From Lysobacterales bacterium (GTDB taxonomy: Bacteria; Pseudomonadota; Gammaproteobacteria; Xanthomonadales; Rhodanobacteraceae): 64,000 bases of DNA. The stretch is from the NCBI GenBank assembly GCA_016721015.1, contig JADKJL010000003.1, positions 186,001-250,000 on the forward strand. The letters run 5' to 3'. How positions within the stretch are numbered: the stretch's first letter is position 1; each line of letters begins with the position of its first letter. Both the position numbers and the translations under genes were made by a program. The notes below the pieces were generated by a model that was not told the DNA's origin, did not search any database, and saw only the letters and a list, made by a program, of their open reading frames with translations. Positions 33,825 through 46,021 of this stretch are shown one piece after another.

Positions 33825-36800
33825 TCAAACCAGTTGGGCGAGACGACGCACGGCAACCGATACGATCGGGTAGTCGATGTTGACCTGGGTACGCATGTCG
33901 GCCAATGTCGCCAGGGTCGACTTGAGCACGGAATCATCACGGCTCATCCACGCGGCCACCCGTTGCGCGCCTTCGCCCGAGTGATCGAAGGCGAAAATCT
34001 GATTCACCAGCGAGCGCTGTTGGGCATTCAATTCATCCCGCAGGGCGCCGCGCGCATGCGCATGCCAACGTGTCTCAACCGGCAATTCCTCGACCTTTTC
34101 CATCAGCCAATTCAGATTGAGCGCCTCACCGACCGCAAAATAGACGGCCGCCACCACGGCGACGCTGCGATCACTCTGCTTGGCCACCAGGGCGATATCG
34201 AGACCCGCTCCCAGAGCGGGCAAATGAGCCAGCTTGTCAGCCAGATCCGCCGGGAAGCCCTGCTCGATCCAGCCGACCCGCCCAACTTCAAAAACCGAGT
34301 GTTCCGCGGAACTGGTAACGCTGTCCATGCGCAGCTTGAGTTCATTCATCGCCGGCCAGTATCGATCCACCGCCGCGGCGATATCGTGCACTTCGCCGGG
34401 GTGGTTGAGCAGCCAGCGCGTCATGCCTCGCAGCAGCTTCCAGATCGCCAGGTTGGCATCGATCTGGGCATTGCCATTGACCTTGCCGTCGAGCTCCTCG
34501 ATCTCCGCCCACAGACTGCGTGCTTCGAGCACCTCGCGGGCGATATTGAAGGCCTTGGCGACCGCAGATGGCGTCTGCCCGGTATCTTCCTGCATGCGCA
34601 ACATGAAGGTTGCACCCATGCGATTGACCATCGAATTGGTCACCGCCGTGGCGATGATCTCGCGCTTCAGGCGATGCCGTTCCATGTGCTCGGCAAAACG
34701 TTCGCGCAACGGCTCCGGGAAATAGCGGCGAAGCTCCTTTGACAGGTAGGGATCTTCCGGGAACATCGGAATCAAGCAACTGCTGGTAAATCACGATCTT
34801 CGAATAAGACAGCAGGATCGCCAGCTCCGGCCGGGTCAGGCCGACACCGCGCGCCTTGCGCTCGGAGAGCTCATTGTCGCTCGGCAGAAACTCGATCTGG
34901 CGATCAAGCAGGCCCTGCGATTCAAGGGTGCGGATGAAGTGCTGTTTGGAGCCGAGCCTGAAACCGACATCCGCTCCATGATGCTGATCGCGTCGTTCTG
35001 GCGATAATTGTCGATCAGCACCAGGCGCTCGACTTCGTCGGTCATCGCGCGCAGCAATTCGTTGCGCTGGGCGACCGTCATCTCGCCGCGATGCACTGCA
35101 TCGTTGAGCAGGATCTTGATGTTGACCTCGTGATCCGAGGTATCGACACCGGCAGAATTGTCGATGAAATCGGTATTCAACAACACCCCATTGAGCGCCG
35201 CTTCGATGCGTCCGCGCTGGGTCATGCCAAGGTTGCCACCCTCGCCGATGACGCGCGCGAACGTCGGTGCCATTGATGCGGATGGCATTGTTGGCGCGAT
35301 CGCCGACATCCGTGTGGGTTTCCAGCGGACGATTTGATATAAGTACCGATGCCGCCGTTCCAAAGCAGGTCAACCGGTGCCTTGAGCACCGCACTCAGCA
35401 AGTCGTTAGGTGGCAATTTCTGCGCACCGCCCTTGATGCCCAGCGCGGCGGCGGCCTGCTCGGAAATCTCGATCGTCTTGGCCGAGCGCGGATAGATGCC
35501 GCCACCGGCGGAAATCAGACTCTTGTCGTAATCGGCCCACGATGATCGTGGCACCTTGAACATGCGCTCCCGTTCGATGAAGCTCGATGCCGCATCAGGC
35601 GCTGGATCGACGAAGATGTGCCGATGGTCGAATGCGGCGACGAGGCGGATGTGCCTGGACAGCAACATGCCGTTGCCGAACACGTCACCGGACATGTCGC
35701 CGATACCGACGCAGGTGAAATTCTCGCTCTGGCTATCCTGTCCGAGCGCACGGAAATGGCGCTTGACCGATTCCCAGGCACCCTTGGCAGTGATGCCCAT
35801 GCCCTTGTGGTCGTAGCCGACCGATCCGCCCGAGGCAAACGCGTCGCCGAGCCAGTAGTCGTGTTCGGCACTGACCGCATTGGCAATGTCGGAAAACGTC
35901 GCGGTGCCCTTGTCGGCCGCGACAACAAGGTAGGGATCGGCGTCGTCGTGGCGCACGACATCCTGCGGATGCACGAGATCACCTTCAACGAGGTTGTCGG
36001 TGACATCAAGCAGGCCATTGATGAACATGCGATAGCAGGCAATACCCTCGGCCAGCACCGCATCCCGCTCACCGCTCGCCGGGGGATGTTTGACGAAGAA
36101 TCCGCCCTTTGATCCAACCGGAACGATGACCGTGTTCTTTACCATCTGCGCCTTGACCAGACCGAGCACTTCGGTACGGAAATCCTCGCGTCGGTCCGAC
36201 CAGCGCAAGCCGCCGCGGGCCACCGGGCCGAAGCGCAGGTGCACGCCCTCGACGCGGGGTGAGTAGACGAAGATCTCGCGATACGGACGTGGCTTCGGCA
36301 ACTCGTTCAACATCGATGGATCGAACTTGAGACTCGTATATTCGTGCGGCTTGCCATCGACGGTCTGGTAGTAATTCGTGCGCAAGGTTGCGCGAATGAC
36401 CGCCATGAAGCCACGCAAGATGCGATCCTCATCGAGGCTGGCGACGCGCCCGAGCAGAACATGAATCGTGTCCATGATCACGCGGATCTGGGTCGCCCGC
36501 GGCTGGTCACGACAAGCGATCAGGTCATCGATCAATCCCGGGTTGTCGACCAGCGATTCGGCGGGCGACAGCGTATCCATCTCGCGGCGAAGACGTGCGC
36601 GAGCCACCTCGATCACATCCGCGCCTGCATCCGATCGGTGTGGATCGAACTTGGCCTCGAACAACTCGACCAGCAAGCCGGCGATGTCCGGGTAACTGGC
36701 CACGGTCTGCTCCATGTAGGCCTGCGAGAAAGGTACACCGGTCTGCAGCAGGTACTTGCAATAGCCACGCAGGATGCTGACCTGCCGCCAGTCAAGGCCT

Positions 36801-38763
36801 GCGGCCAGCACGAGCTTGTTGAATCCGTCGTTTTCGGCATCGCCGCGCCAGACCCGCTCGAACGCCTGCTGGAAGGGCTCGCGCACGTTTTCCAGGTCGA
36901 ACGACAAGCGTGATGGACGCACCAGGATGTCCTGGATCGTGATCGCATTCTCGCCACCGCTGATCTCGTACAGGTTCTCTGTCAGCACGCTGACACCGAG
37001 GTTTTCGAGCAGCGGAATCACCTCGGACAAGGTGATGTCACCACCGAGCCGGAACACCTTGAAATGCAGCACCCCATCGCGGTGTTGCGACGGATACAGG
37101 CTCAGCTGGATGTCGTCGGCATCGGCCAGTGCCGCTGCAAGTTCAACGTCGGCGGCCGCATTTTGCGGCTTGACCTTCTCGATATAACCGGCCGGCAGGG
37201 CCTTTCCATAGCGGCTGGCGAGCTTGCCGCCACGCTCCTCGCCGTGCGTCGCCACGAGAATCTCGCGCAGGTCATCCTGCCAGTTGCGCACGATCTGGGC
37301 GATACGCGCCTCGAGTTCGGCGACATTCCACTCGATCGATTCGCCCTTCTTCGGACGCACGATCATGTGCACACGCGCCAGCGGCGAGGCATCAAGCAGA
37401 ACCGTCGAATCGATGCGCTCGGCGTGGAACTGTTCGGTCAGCATGGCCTCGATGCGCTCACGCACATCGGTATTGAAGCGATCGCGCGGCACATAGGCGA
37501 GTACCGAGAAGAAACGTCCGTAGCGATCCTGGCGCACAAACAACCGGGTACGCGCACGTTCGCGCAGGTCGAGTACGTCGATGGCGATCTCGTAGAGCTC
37601 ATCGACGGTGCACTGGAACAGCTCGTCGCGCGGCAGCGTATCGAGGATATGACGCAGAGCCTTGCCCGAATGCGAATCGCGCTTGAGCCCGGAACGCTTG
37701 ATGATCGTTTCGTAGTTGTTGCGCAACAGCGGCACCTCACGCGGTTGCGTCATGTAGGCCGATGACGTCCAGCAATCCGAGAAAACGCTGTTCGACAACC
37801 GGATTGCCGGCCTCGTTGAAGCCAAGTACCGACAGGTAATCCATGTGCCCTGGACGATGCACGCGCGAGCGCGCATTGGTCTTGGTCAGAATCAAGGCAC
37901 CGACAGAACCGGATTTTTCCAATCCGGTTGCGGCAAGGCTCTTGAGCGAACGCACGGCCATGCCATGGCCGCCATCACGCATGATGCCGAGGCCGGATTC
38001 GGCAATCGGCTTGAGCACTTCGTCGCCGCCTTCCTCGACCACCCGGTATTCGCGGAATCCGAGGAAGGTGAAATGATCGTCCGCGATCCACTTGAGGAAA
38101 TTCTGCGCCTCGTTGAGCGTGTCCTTGTCGAACGGCAGATTGAGGGTCGGCAGCTCATCAGCGATGGCGAGCATCTTCGCCTTCATCAGCGGCCAGTCGC
38201 GCACCGACGCGCAAACATCCTCGACGCCTGCGACGATGTTCTTGCGCAGGCTTTCGATCTCGTCGGCATTGCTGATGCGCTCGATCTCGAACAACATGAT
38301 CGATTCGGCCTCACCCTGGTTTCCCTGCTCGGGGCCGAACGTCAGAATGTGGCCGCCCGGATCGCGGGCGATGCGAAAAATCGGGTGGATTACCGCATGC
38401 GTGGCGAGGCCCGGCCTGGTTGATCGCCATCGAAACTGAATCAACCAGAAACGGCATGTCGTCCGTACTCACCGCGATCGTCGTGTGGCCGCTGTCGAAA
38501 CCCTCTTCGTCGGCGTGCGGATTGAAGACGCGGATCTTTGCCGCATGCGGCTTGCGCTGGCGCACGAACTCAAGCATGAATTGTGCAATTTTCGCCCATT
38601 CACCGGCATCTCTTGCGCCAATGTCATCGGCTGGAACATGGCGGAAGAAGTGGGCTGCAAAGGCCTGCGCCTCGCGCTGACGGGCCGCACCGGCCTGCGC
38701 CGAAATATGATTGAGAATCGGTTCGAGACGCTTGGATTCGCTGGCGGCACCGGGTGCGTTCAT
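33825..38763 (-). CDS. gdhB: NAD-specific glutamate dehydrogenase, large type (six frame breaks)
   Basis: The large (about 180 kDa) NAD-GDH that deaminates glutamate to 2-oxoglutarate, about 1645 residues after mending. The start is MNAPGAASES. Regions in order: regulatory N-terminal part (FVRQRKPHAAKIRVFNPHADEEGF), central TSSAYMTQPREVPLLR, catalytic core with RFGPVARGGLRWSDRREDFRTEVLGLVKAQMVKN, VPVGSKGGFFVK, CVGIGDMSGDVFGNGMLLS, GNLGMTQRGRIE, and the C-terminal helical part. Breaks lie near 38411, 37770 and 35322 (one extra base each), 35255 (two missing), 34970 (one missing) and 34760 (one extra). Mended length is a whole number of codons. Continuous conservation argues for sequence error rather than decay. 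Confidence 0.88.
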
Positions 38764-38889
38764 TGGCTCTTCAAAAGGTTGGTAGACAGTGGCCGCGGAG
38801 GATACGCTGCAGCTTGGGCGTAATCCACCGCTGGCGGGCTGGCACGCGACTTGCTGTAGCACTCATTGCAACTCCCACAAGTGATTGAA

Positions 38890-40668
38890 ATGTCCGCATC
38901 GGTTGCTCAACAGGAAAACGCCGAATTCGACTTCCCCGAACGACGACGCTTCGCCCGCGGCGTCAGCGCCCTGTTTCTTGTGCTCGGTCTGATTCTTGCC
39001 ACCATTGCAGTCCAGGTCTACAAAGTGGTCGGCGACTTCCTCCAGGCTTCGCAATGGGTGACGCACTCGATGAGCGTGCGTCAGGAAATCACCCTCACCC
39101 TGGCCAGTTTGCACGATGCCGAGGCCAGTCAGCGCGCGTACCTGATTTCGTCGAGTGCCGAACGTCTGGCCGATTTTTCGGCGGCTGTTCCTCGAATTGC
39201 CGAACATAGCGCGAAGCTTTCAGAACTTGTGGCCGACAACCCGGTACAGGCGGAAAACGCGAGGGCATTGGTCATCCTTCTTGATGCGCGCCTGAGCGCG
39301 ATTCACGAGGTGCTTGAATTATTCGCACATGACGGAATCGAAGCAGCGCGCGCATCGGCGCAGATGAGCCGCTCCCGATCGGATGATTTCAAGATCGACA
39401 GCATTGGCGAGCGCATGCTGCACCATGAAGAGCAACTGCAATCGGTTCGCGAACGACTCACCGCCGACCAGGCCATGCTAACCCGCGTTCTGACCGTCGG
39501 CGCAATCCTGCTCAGCGTGTTCATGCTTGGTATTGCCCTGTTGCTCGTGCAGCGTGAACAGGGCCATCGGATGGCGAGCATGCGCGAGGCGCGATCGGCC
39601 AATCGAGAGTTGCTTCGAAGCCTCGGCGATTCGCAGCGACTCGGGCAGTCGCTGCGCGAGCTGGCGGAACTGGGCGAAATGCTGCACGGCTGCCGCGACG
39701 TCAACGAAGCCGCGACAGGTCTCCGCATTTCCTTGCCGAGACTCCTGGTTGGCAGCTCCGGATCCGTGCATCTCCTGAATGCCTCGCAGAACCTGATACA
39801 GGCGGTCGCTCAGTGGGGTGAGGACAGCGCCGATACGGCAGAAATCTTTGCGCCGGATGACTGTTGGGCGCTGCGTCGGGGGCATGCCTACCCGCTTAGC
39901 GGAACCACTCCGGCATTCACCTGTCGGCACTTGCAGGCATCGATTGAGGCTCATCCGACACAGGAGCATCTCTGCGTGCCGATGATCGCCCAGGGTGAGA
40001 TCCTCGGCGTGATCAGCGTGACCTCAGAACAGCCCTTCCACGGTTCGGAACGCAGCAACATCATTGCGGCATGCGAATCGATCTCGATGGCGCTGGCCAA
40101 TCTCAAGCTGCAGGAAACACTGCGCATACAATCGCTGCGCGATCCCCTCACCGGCCTGTTCAATCGCCGCTATCTGGAAGCCTCGTTCGAACGTGAAATA
40201 CAGCGGGCCGAGAGACGCGGGATTCCCCTGAGCGTGCTGATGCTCGACATCGATCACTTCAAGCACTTCAATGACAGTTTCGGCCATGAGGCCGGTGATG
40301 CCCTGCTCGCCCATTTCGGCATGGTGCTCGGCAAGGTGGTACGCAACGAGGACATCAGTTGCCGTTATGGAGGTGAAGAATTCACGATCCTCATGCCGGA
40401 AGCCGATGCTGAACTCGCCAAGGAGCGCGCCGAGCAGATCTGCGCGGCGGTACGGGCGATGGATGTCCAGTTCCACAACCTTGCATTGGGCCGGGTTACG
40501 GTGTCGATCGGCGTCGCCACCCATCCCGAGCATGGACGAACACCGGACGAGTTGCTGCGCAATGCGGACAATGCGCTGTATGTGGCCAAGAACAGTGGCC
40601 GCGACCGAGTCATGACTGCCGAGACGCTGCATCCTGCCACCAGGCCGGATGCATCCAGCGGATCGTGA
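38890..40668 (+). CDS. membrane diguanylate cyclase with CHASE3-like, GAF and GGDEF domains
   Basis: 592 residues. Two membrane helices (about 25-48 and 202-224) flank a periplasmic CHASE3-type helical sensor (LASLHDAEASQRAYLISS). A GAF-like domain (about 255-410) follows, then the GGDEF domain (about 420-585). The active site is GGEEF in SCRYGGEEFTILMPEADAE. An inhibitory I-site RNED precedes it by five residues, so the product c-di-GMP should feed back. The ATG at 38890 is preferred over a TTG at 38866. It is divergent from the glutamate dehydrogenase gene. Confidence 0.9.
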   Translation: MSASVAQQENAEFDFPERRRFARGVSALFLVLGLILATIAVQVYKVVGDFLQASQWVTHSMSVRQEITLTLASLHDAEASQRAYLISSSAERLADFSAAVPRIAEHSAKLSELVADNPVQAENARALVILLDARLSAIHEVLELFAHDGIEAARASAQMSRSRSDDFKIDSIGERMLHHEEQLQSVRERLTADQAMLTRVLTVGAILLSVFMLGIALLLVQREQGHRMASMREARSANRELLRSLGDSQRLGQSLRELAELGEMLHGCRDVNEAATGLRISLPRLLVGSSGSVHLLNASQNLIQAVAQWGEDSADTAEIFAPDDCWALRRGHAYPLSGTTPAFTCRHLQASIEAHPTQEHLCVPMIAQGEILGVISVTSEQPFHGSERSNIIAACESISMALANLKLQETLRIQSLRDPLTGLFNRRYLEASFEREIQRAERRGIPLSVLMLDIDHFKHFNDSFGHEAGDALLAHFGMVLGKVVRNEDISCRYGGEEFTILMPEADAELAKERAEQICAAVRAMDVQFHNLALGRVTVSIGVATHPEHGRTPDELLRNADNALYVAKNSGRDRVMTAETLHPATRPDASSGS

Positions 40669-40830
40669 TGCAATGCGGCGGTCGCGTTCAGGCACGCCAC
40701 CTTGGAAGAGTTCGAATAGACGGTTTCGCGCGAGAACGCGCGTTCCCCCAGACAGTCGGAATTTGTCGATCGAGATGATGCAAGCTCGGCCTAGCAGCTT
40801 TTGCCAAGCCGAATGCTTGGCTACTGAAAT

Positions 40831-41991
40831 TTAGCGCAAGCCGGTTTCGTTGCGCGCGATGACCAGACGCTGGATTTCGCTGGTGCCCTCGTATATCTCG
40901 GTGATCTTGGCGTCCCGGAAATAGCGCTCGAGCGGCATCTCCTTGGAATACCCCATGCCACCGTGGATCTGCACGGCCTGGTGGGTGATCCACATCGCCG
41001 CCTCGGACGCATACAGCTTGGCCACGGCCGCCTCGGTGCTGAAGCGGCCACCGGTCTTGTCGGCCTCGCCCTTGGCGAACGCCGCGCGCAGGGTCAGTAA
41101 CTGTGCGGCGTCGAAGCGGCACTTCATGTCGGCGATCTTGGCCTGGATCATCTGGAACGAGCCGATGGCCTGGCCGAACGCCTTGCGCTCCTGCACATAG
41201 GCGATGCTCGCCTCATAAGCGGCACGGCACAGGCCAACCGCCTGCGAGGCAATGCCAATGCGCCCGGCATCAAGGACACCCATGGCAATGCCGAAACCCT
41301 TGCCCTGCGCACCGAGCATGTCCTCGGCCGGACAAATGTAGTCGTGGAATTCGATCTCGCAGGTGGCCGAGGCGCGGATGCCAAGCTTTGGCTCGACCTT
41401 GCCAGCGTGGAAGCCCGGACGCGCCGTGTCGATGATGAAGGCCGAGATGCCCTTGGCGCCAATGCCTGGTGTCGTGATCGCGAACAGGATGATGTAGCGG
41501 GCAACCGAGCCTGAGGTGATCCAGCTCTTCTTGCCGTTGATGACCCAGTCGCCATCCTTGTTCCTGGTCGCCTGGGTGTGCATCGCGGACGCATCCGAAC
41601 CCGATTGCGGCTCGGTCAACGCATACGCACCAATGCATTCACCAGTTGCGATCGCGCGTACGTATTTCTGCTTTTGCTGCTCGGTGCCGTGCTGCAGGAT
41701 GCCGTTGCAATACAGCGAATTGTTGACCGACATGATCGTCGAAGTCGCCGTGTCGGCCGCGCCAATCTCGATCATGGCCAGCGCATAGGCGACCGGATCA
41801 AGTCCGGCACCACCGTATTCCTCCGGCACCTCGATTCCCATCAGCCCGAGCTGGCCCATCTCGCGGATGTTCTCAAGCGGAAACGTACCCGAGGCATCGA
41901 ATTCCGCGGCAACCGGAGCAATACGCTTTTGCGCGAAATCCCGGGCAATTGACTGGATCGAGAGTTGATCCTCGCTGAGACGGAAATCCAT
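40831..41991 (-). CDS. acyl-CoA dehydrogenase, short/branched-chain type
   Basis: 386 residues from the ATG with AAGGA 6 bases upstream. Motifs: GAYALTEPQSGSDASAM (FAD/substrate), DWVINGKKSWITSG, QERKAFGQAIGSFQMIQ, QIHGGMGYSKEMPLERYFRDAKI, and the catalytic glutamate in EIYEGTSEIQRLVIARN. The position of that glutamate fits butyryl-CoA/short-branched-chain enzymes. It introduces the C2-C3 double bond and feeds electrons to ETF. It stands alone, and chain length is not provable from sequence. The gap 40669-40830 after it carries a hairpin (GCCAAGC/GCTTGGC). Confidence 0.87.
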   Translation of the reverse strand: MDFRLSEDQLSIQSIARDFAQKRIAPVAAEFDASGTFPLENIREMGQLGLMGIEVPEEYGGAGLDPVAYALAMIEIGAADTATSTIMSVNNSLYCNGILQHGTEQQKQKYVRAIATGECIGAYALTEPQSGSDASAMHTQATRNKDGDWVINGKKSWITSGSVARYIILFAITTPGIGAKGISAFIIDTARPGFHAGKVEPKLGIRASATCEIEFHDYICPAEDMLGAQGKGFGIAMGVLDAGRIGIASQAVGLCRAAYEASIAYVQERKAFGQAIGSFQMIQAKIADMKCRFDAAQLLTLRAAFAKGEADKTGGRFSTEAAVAKLYASEAAMWITHQAVQIHGGMGYSKEMPLERYFRDAKITEIYEGTSEIQRLVIARNETGLR

Positions 41992-42244
41992 GGGCATTCC
42001 TTGAGTCGAAACCGGACATTCTAGTCGGAACAGGCTGATTGCGTGTGTCGCCCGCCGCCGCGCGTCCGCGTCGCGGCAAGCTTGAATCATGTCTTCCCGC
42101 CTGCATTGCTGCGATCACGAGGCCTGACCTGCGGCGACGTAGCGCATGCGTCAGCTTGCTGTTTCGGCGTGAACTGACTTTAGTCACGGGCATCGCGCGG
42201 CCGGATGGCCTAGGCTTGGGGGTTCCACCGATGTCGGAAACCCG

Positions 42245-44425
42245 ATGATGAGCTATCGCCTGACCATGAGCGCCGCCCTGGCCCTTTCCCTTGGGGCAGC
42301 TGCACCGCTGTATGCCGCCGATCGTGATCCGCCCGCGGATTCGAAGTCGGTCGCTGACTCCAACCACTCGAAAGTCGTCAATCCTTTTTTTGCGCCGAGC
42401 CCGCTGCCCTACCAGTTCCCGCCATTCGACAAGATCCACAACGAGGACTATCGACCGGCTTTTGAAAAAGGCATGGCGGATCAGCGCGCGGAAATCGAGG
42501 CAATCGCCAATAATCCGAAACCGGCAACATTCGACAACACGATCGTCGCAATGGAGCGCGGCGGGCAGTTGCTGAGTCGTGTATCGCGCGTTTTCTTCTC
42601 GCAATCAGGCACCAACACCAATGACGAGATGCAGAAGATCCAGGCCGAGATGGCGCCGAAGCTGTCGGCACACAACGACCTCATCGTTCTCAATGGAAAA
42701 TTGTTTGCGCGTGTCGAGGCTGTCTATGAGAAACGCGACACGCTCGGTCTCGATGCCGAATCGAAACGGCTGGTCGAGCGCTACCACACCGATTTCGTGC
42801 GCGCCGGCGCAAAACTCTCGGACGCCGACAAGACCAGGCTGAAGGCGATCAACGCGGAAATGGCCAGCTTGTCGACGAAGTTCAGCCAGAACCTGCTCAA
42901 GGAGACCAATGCCTCGGCCATCGTCGTCGACAAACCCGAACAATTGAAGGGACTCGCCGATGACGCGATCGCGGCGTCAAGCGAAGCGGCGAAGAAGCGC
43001 AATCTGGAAGGCAAGTACGTCATTCCGCTGATGAACACGACGGGACAGCCATCGCTGGCCTCGCTCGAAGACCGCGCCTTGCGCCAGCGCATCATGCAGG
43101 CTTCGCTGGATCGCGCCAGCCACGGTGGTGAATTCGACAATCGCGCCGTTGTCGCTTCAGTGGTCAGGTTGCGTGCCGAACGTGCGGCCCTGCTCGGCTA
43201 CCCCAACCACGCCGCCTATGTGCTTGAGGATGAAACGGCGGGCAGCGTGGAAGCCGTCAACAAGCTGCTCGCCCAGTTGGCCCCGCCAGCAGTCGCCAAT
43301 GCACAGGCGGAGGCGGCTGACATCCAGACGGTGATCGACAAGGAAGGCGGCAAATTCAAGGTGTCCGCTGCCGACTGGGCGTACTACACTGAAAAGGTGC
43401 GCAAGCAGAAGTTCGATCTCGATGCCGAACAATTGCGTCCGTACTTCGAGATGAACAATGTGCTCGAAAACGGCGTGTTCTTTGCCGCGCACAAGCTCTA
43501 CGGATTGAGTTTCAAGGAACGCAAGGATTTGCCGGTCTATCTGCCCGACATCCGCGTGTTCGAGGTATTCGAGGAGAACGGCGATCCGCTCGCCCTGTTC
43601 ATCGTCGATTACTACGCGCGCAGCAACAAGCGCGGCGGCGCCTGGGCCAATGCCTATGTTGCCCAGTCCGGCCTGTTCGGCACCAAGCCGGTCATTGCCA
43701 ACCACCTGAACATCCCGAAGCCGCCCGACGGCGAGCCGACGCTGATGACCTATGACGAGGTCAATACCGCCTTCCACGAGTTCGGTCACGCCCTGCACGG
43801 CATGTTCTCGAAGGTCAAATATCCGCGCTTCGCCGGCACTTCGGTACCGCGCGATTTCGTCGAGTATCCGTCGCAGGTCAATGAGATGTGGGTGGCCTGG
43901 CCGGAAATCCTCAAGAACTACGCCAAGCACTACAAGACCGGCGAGCCATTGCCGCAGGCGCTGCTCGACAAGGTCAAGGCATCGGAGAAATTCAACCAGG
44001 GTTTCGCCACCACCGAATATCTCGGCGCCGCCCTGCTCGACCAGGCCTGGCACCAAATCACGGCCAAACAGGCACCTGATGCCGACGGCGTACTCGCCTT
44101 CGAAGCGGCGGCACTGAAGAAAGCGGGTGTCGACTTCGCACCGGTTCCTCCACGTTATCGGACGACCTACTTCTCGCACATCATGGGCGGCTATTCGGCA
44201 GGCTACTACGCCTATATCTGGAGCGAAGTGCTCGATGCCGACAGCGTCGAGTGGTTCAAGGCGCATGGTGGCCTGACCCGCGAGAACGGCGACCATTTCC
44301 GCAAGACCCTGCTCTCGCGCGGCGGTTCCGAGGATGCCATGGTCCTGTTCAAGGATTTCAGCGGCGGCGAGCCATACGTGCAGCCGCTGCTTGAGCGTCG
44401 TGGCCTGATTGCGCCAAAGGAGTAG
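42245..44425 (+). CDS. M3 family metallopeptidase (Dcp/oligopeptidase A-like), exported
   Basis: 726 residues. A signal peptide is visible (about 1-24, ALALSLGAAAPLYAAD). The zinc motif HEFGH is at 511-515 in NTAFHEFGHALHGMFS, followed by the third-ligand region VEYPSQVNEMWVAWPE. The family's long N-terminal helical region and C-terminal YFSHIMGGYSAGYYAYIWSEVLDAD, a peptidyl-dipeptidase Dcp signature, are present. It probably acts in the periplasm on short peptides. Two adjacent ATGs (42245 and 42248) are possible. It stands alone. Confidence 0.9.
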   Translation: MMSYRLTMSAALALSLGAAAPLYAADRDPPADSKSVADSNHSKVVNPFFAPSPLPYQFPPFDKIHNEDYRPAFEKGMADQRAEIEAIANNPKPATFDNTIVAMERGGQLLSRVSRVFFSQSGTNTNDEMQKIQAEMAPKLSAHNDLIVLNGKLFARVEAVYEKRDTLGLDAESKRLVERYHTDFVRAGAKLSDADKTRLKAINAEMASLSTKFSQNLLKETNASAIVVDKPEQLKGLADDAIAASSEAAKKRNLEGKYVIPLMNTTGQPSLASLEDRALRQRIMQASLDRASHGGEFDNRAVVASVVRLRAERAALLGYPNHAAYVLEDETAGSVEAVNKLLAQLAPPAVANAQAEAADIQTVIDKEGGKFKVSAADWAYYTEKVRKQKFDLDAEQLRPYFEMNNVLENGVFFAAHKLYGLSFKERKDLPVYLPDIRVFEVFEENGDPLALFIVDYYARSNKRGGAWANAYVAQSGLFGTKPVIANHLNIPKPPDGEPTLMTYDEVNTAFHEFGHALHGMFSKVKYPRFAGTSVPRDFVEYPSQVNEMWVAWPEILKNYAKHYKTGEPLPQALLDKVKASEKFNQGFATTEYLGAALLDQAWHQITAKQAPDADGVLAFEAAALKKAGVDFAPVPPRYRTTYFSHIMGGYSAGYYAYIWSEVLDADSVEWFKAHGGLTRENGDHFRKTLLSRGGSEDAMVLFKDFSGGEPYVQPLLERRGLIAPKE

Positions 44426-44518
44426 ATTCGTCAGGCAATCGTAGTTCGCCAGGCACTTCCCCGATAAAGCGGGAGTGCTTGATTACCACTCGAATCGATC
44501 CGATCACCAGGCCCAGCC

Positions 44519-45974
44519 ATGAGCAAACCACGCCAGCTTGCGAATCTGATCGATGGTCGGAGCGTGGCGCCAGCGGATGACCGCTGGCTCGACGTGTTCG
44601 AACCGGCCACTGGAAAGGTATTCGCGCGTTGCCCCGCATCGACGCAAGCGGATGTTGATCGGGCCGTCGAGGCCGCCCGGCAGGCCGCTGCAAGCTGGGC
44701 GGCAACCGCGCCCGAAAACCGTGCGCGACTCCTGAATCGACTCGCCGACCTGGTCGAAGCCGAGATTGATGCCTTGGCCGAACTCGAGTCGCGCGACAGC
44801 GGCAAACCGGTTGCGCTGGCCCGCCAGGTGGATATTCCGCGCGCGGTCTCAATCTGCGATTCTTCGCCGCCGCAATCACGCAGTGGTCGAGCGAAGCACA
44901 TGTCAGCAGCGCGCAATCGATCAACATCACGTTGCGCGAGCCGCTCGGCGCGGTCGGCTGTATTTCGCCGTGGAACCTGCCGCTCTATCTGTTTACCTGG
45001 AAGATCGCGCCCGCCCTCGCGGCCGGCAACGCGGTGGTCGCCAAACCCTCCGAAATAACACCGTGTACCGCCGCACGCCTTGGCGAGCTGAGCATCGTCG
45101 CCGGTTTTCCGCCCGGCGTGCTCAACATCATCCATGGCGAAGGGCCAGTCGTAGGTCAGGGCATTGTTGAGCATCGCGGGGTCAAGGCGGTGTCGTTCAC
45201 GGGCAGCACACGGACGGGCGCCGCGATCGCGACGGCCGCAGCGCCGATGTTCAAGAAGCTTTCGCTCGAAATGGGAGGAAGAACCCGGCCATCGTCTTTG
45301 ACGATTTCGATTTCAGCGATGCCAATCTGGCCACGATCGTACGTTCTGGCTTTGCCAATCAGGGCGAGATCTGTCTGTGCGGCTCGCGTCTGCTCGTGCA
45401 ACGCTCCATCCACGACGAGTTTCGCGAGCGCTATCTGGCCGCGGTGACGGCATTGCGGGTCGGCGATCCAAGCGATCCAGCGAATCAGATCGGCGCCCTT
45501 GTATCGCAGGCGCATTACAACAAGGTCATCGCGGCGATAGCAACGGCACGCAGCGAAGGTGGTCAGGTCGCCTGCGGTGGCGCCTCGGTCACGGTCGGTG
45601 GTCGCTGTGCCGATGGCTGGTTTGTCGCGCCGACCGTCATCGAGGGCCTGCCCTCGCGGAGCCGAACCAATCAGGAGGAGATTTTCGGCCCGGTCGTCAG
45701 CCTGATTCCGTTCGAGGACGAAGCCGATGCGCTCCGCATTGCAAACGACACCGACTACGGACTCGCCGCATCGCTGTGGACGCGCGATCTGGGACGCGCG
45801 CAGCGGCTCTCCGCCCAGCTAGAGTTCGGCATCATCTGGATCAACTGCTGGATGTCGCGCGACTTGCGCACGCCGTTTGGTGGAGTGAAGAATTCCGGCG
45901 TCGGCCGCGAAGGCGGCGTCGATGCATTGCGCTTCTTCACCGAACCGAAAAACATTTGCATCGAATCCGCATGA
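44519..45974 (+). CDS. 2-aminomuconate semialdehyde dehydrogenase-type ALDH (two frame breaks)
   Basis: About 485 residues after mending, very close in pattern to ALDH8A1, which oxidises 2-aminomuconate semialdehyde in the kynurenine pathway. Blocks: DIPRAVS, ISPWNLPLYLFTWKIAPALAAGN, FTGSTRTG, LSLEMGG with catalytic Glu, FANQGEICLCGSR with the nucleophile Cys, and WINCWMSRDLRTPFGGVKNSGVGREG. Breaks: one base lost near 44862 (AA for expected AAA) and one near 45278 (after LSLEMGG). The reading resumes conserved sequence each time. It is first of three genes with an unknown exported protein and RidA. Related 2-hydroxymuconate enzymes cannot be excluded. Confidence 0.82.
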
Positions 45975-46021
45975 ATTGCATGCGCAAAAACCAGATACTG
46001 GTCTGAATCCGGAGGTGCCCG

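Noticed and set aside
33825..38763. Glutamate dehydrogenase as a pseudogene
   Set aside because: Despite six frame breaks every segment is conserved, the breaks are 1-2 bases, mostly in short repeats, and the mended length is a whole number of codons. Sequence error explains this better.
43157..44296. 379-codon antisense reading within the M3 peptidase
   Set aside because: The M3 peptidase frame contains the HEFGH site and full family pattern, and the antisense frame is a shadow.
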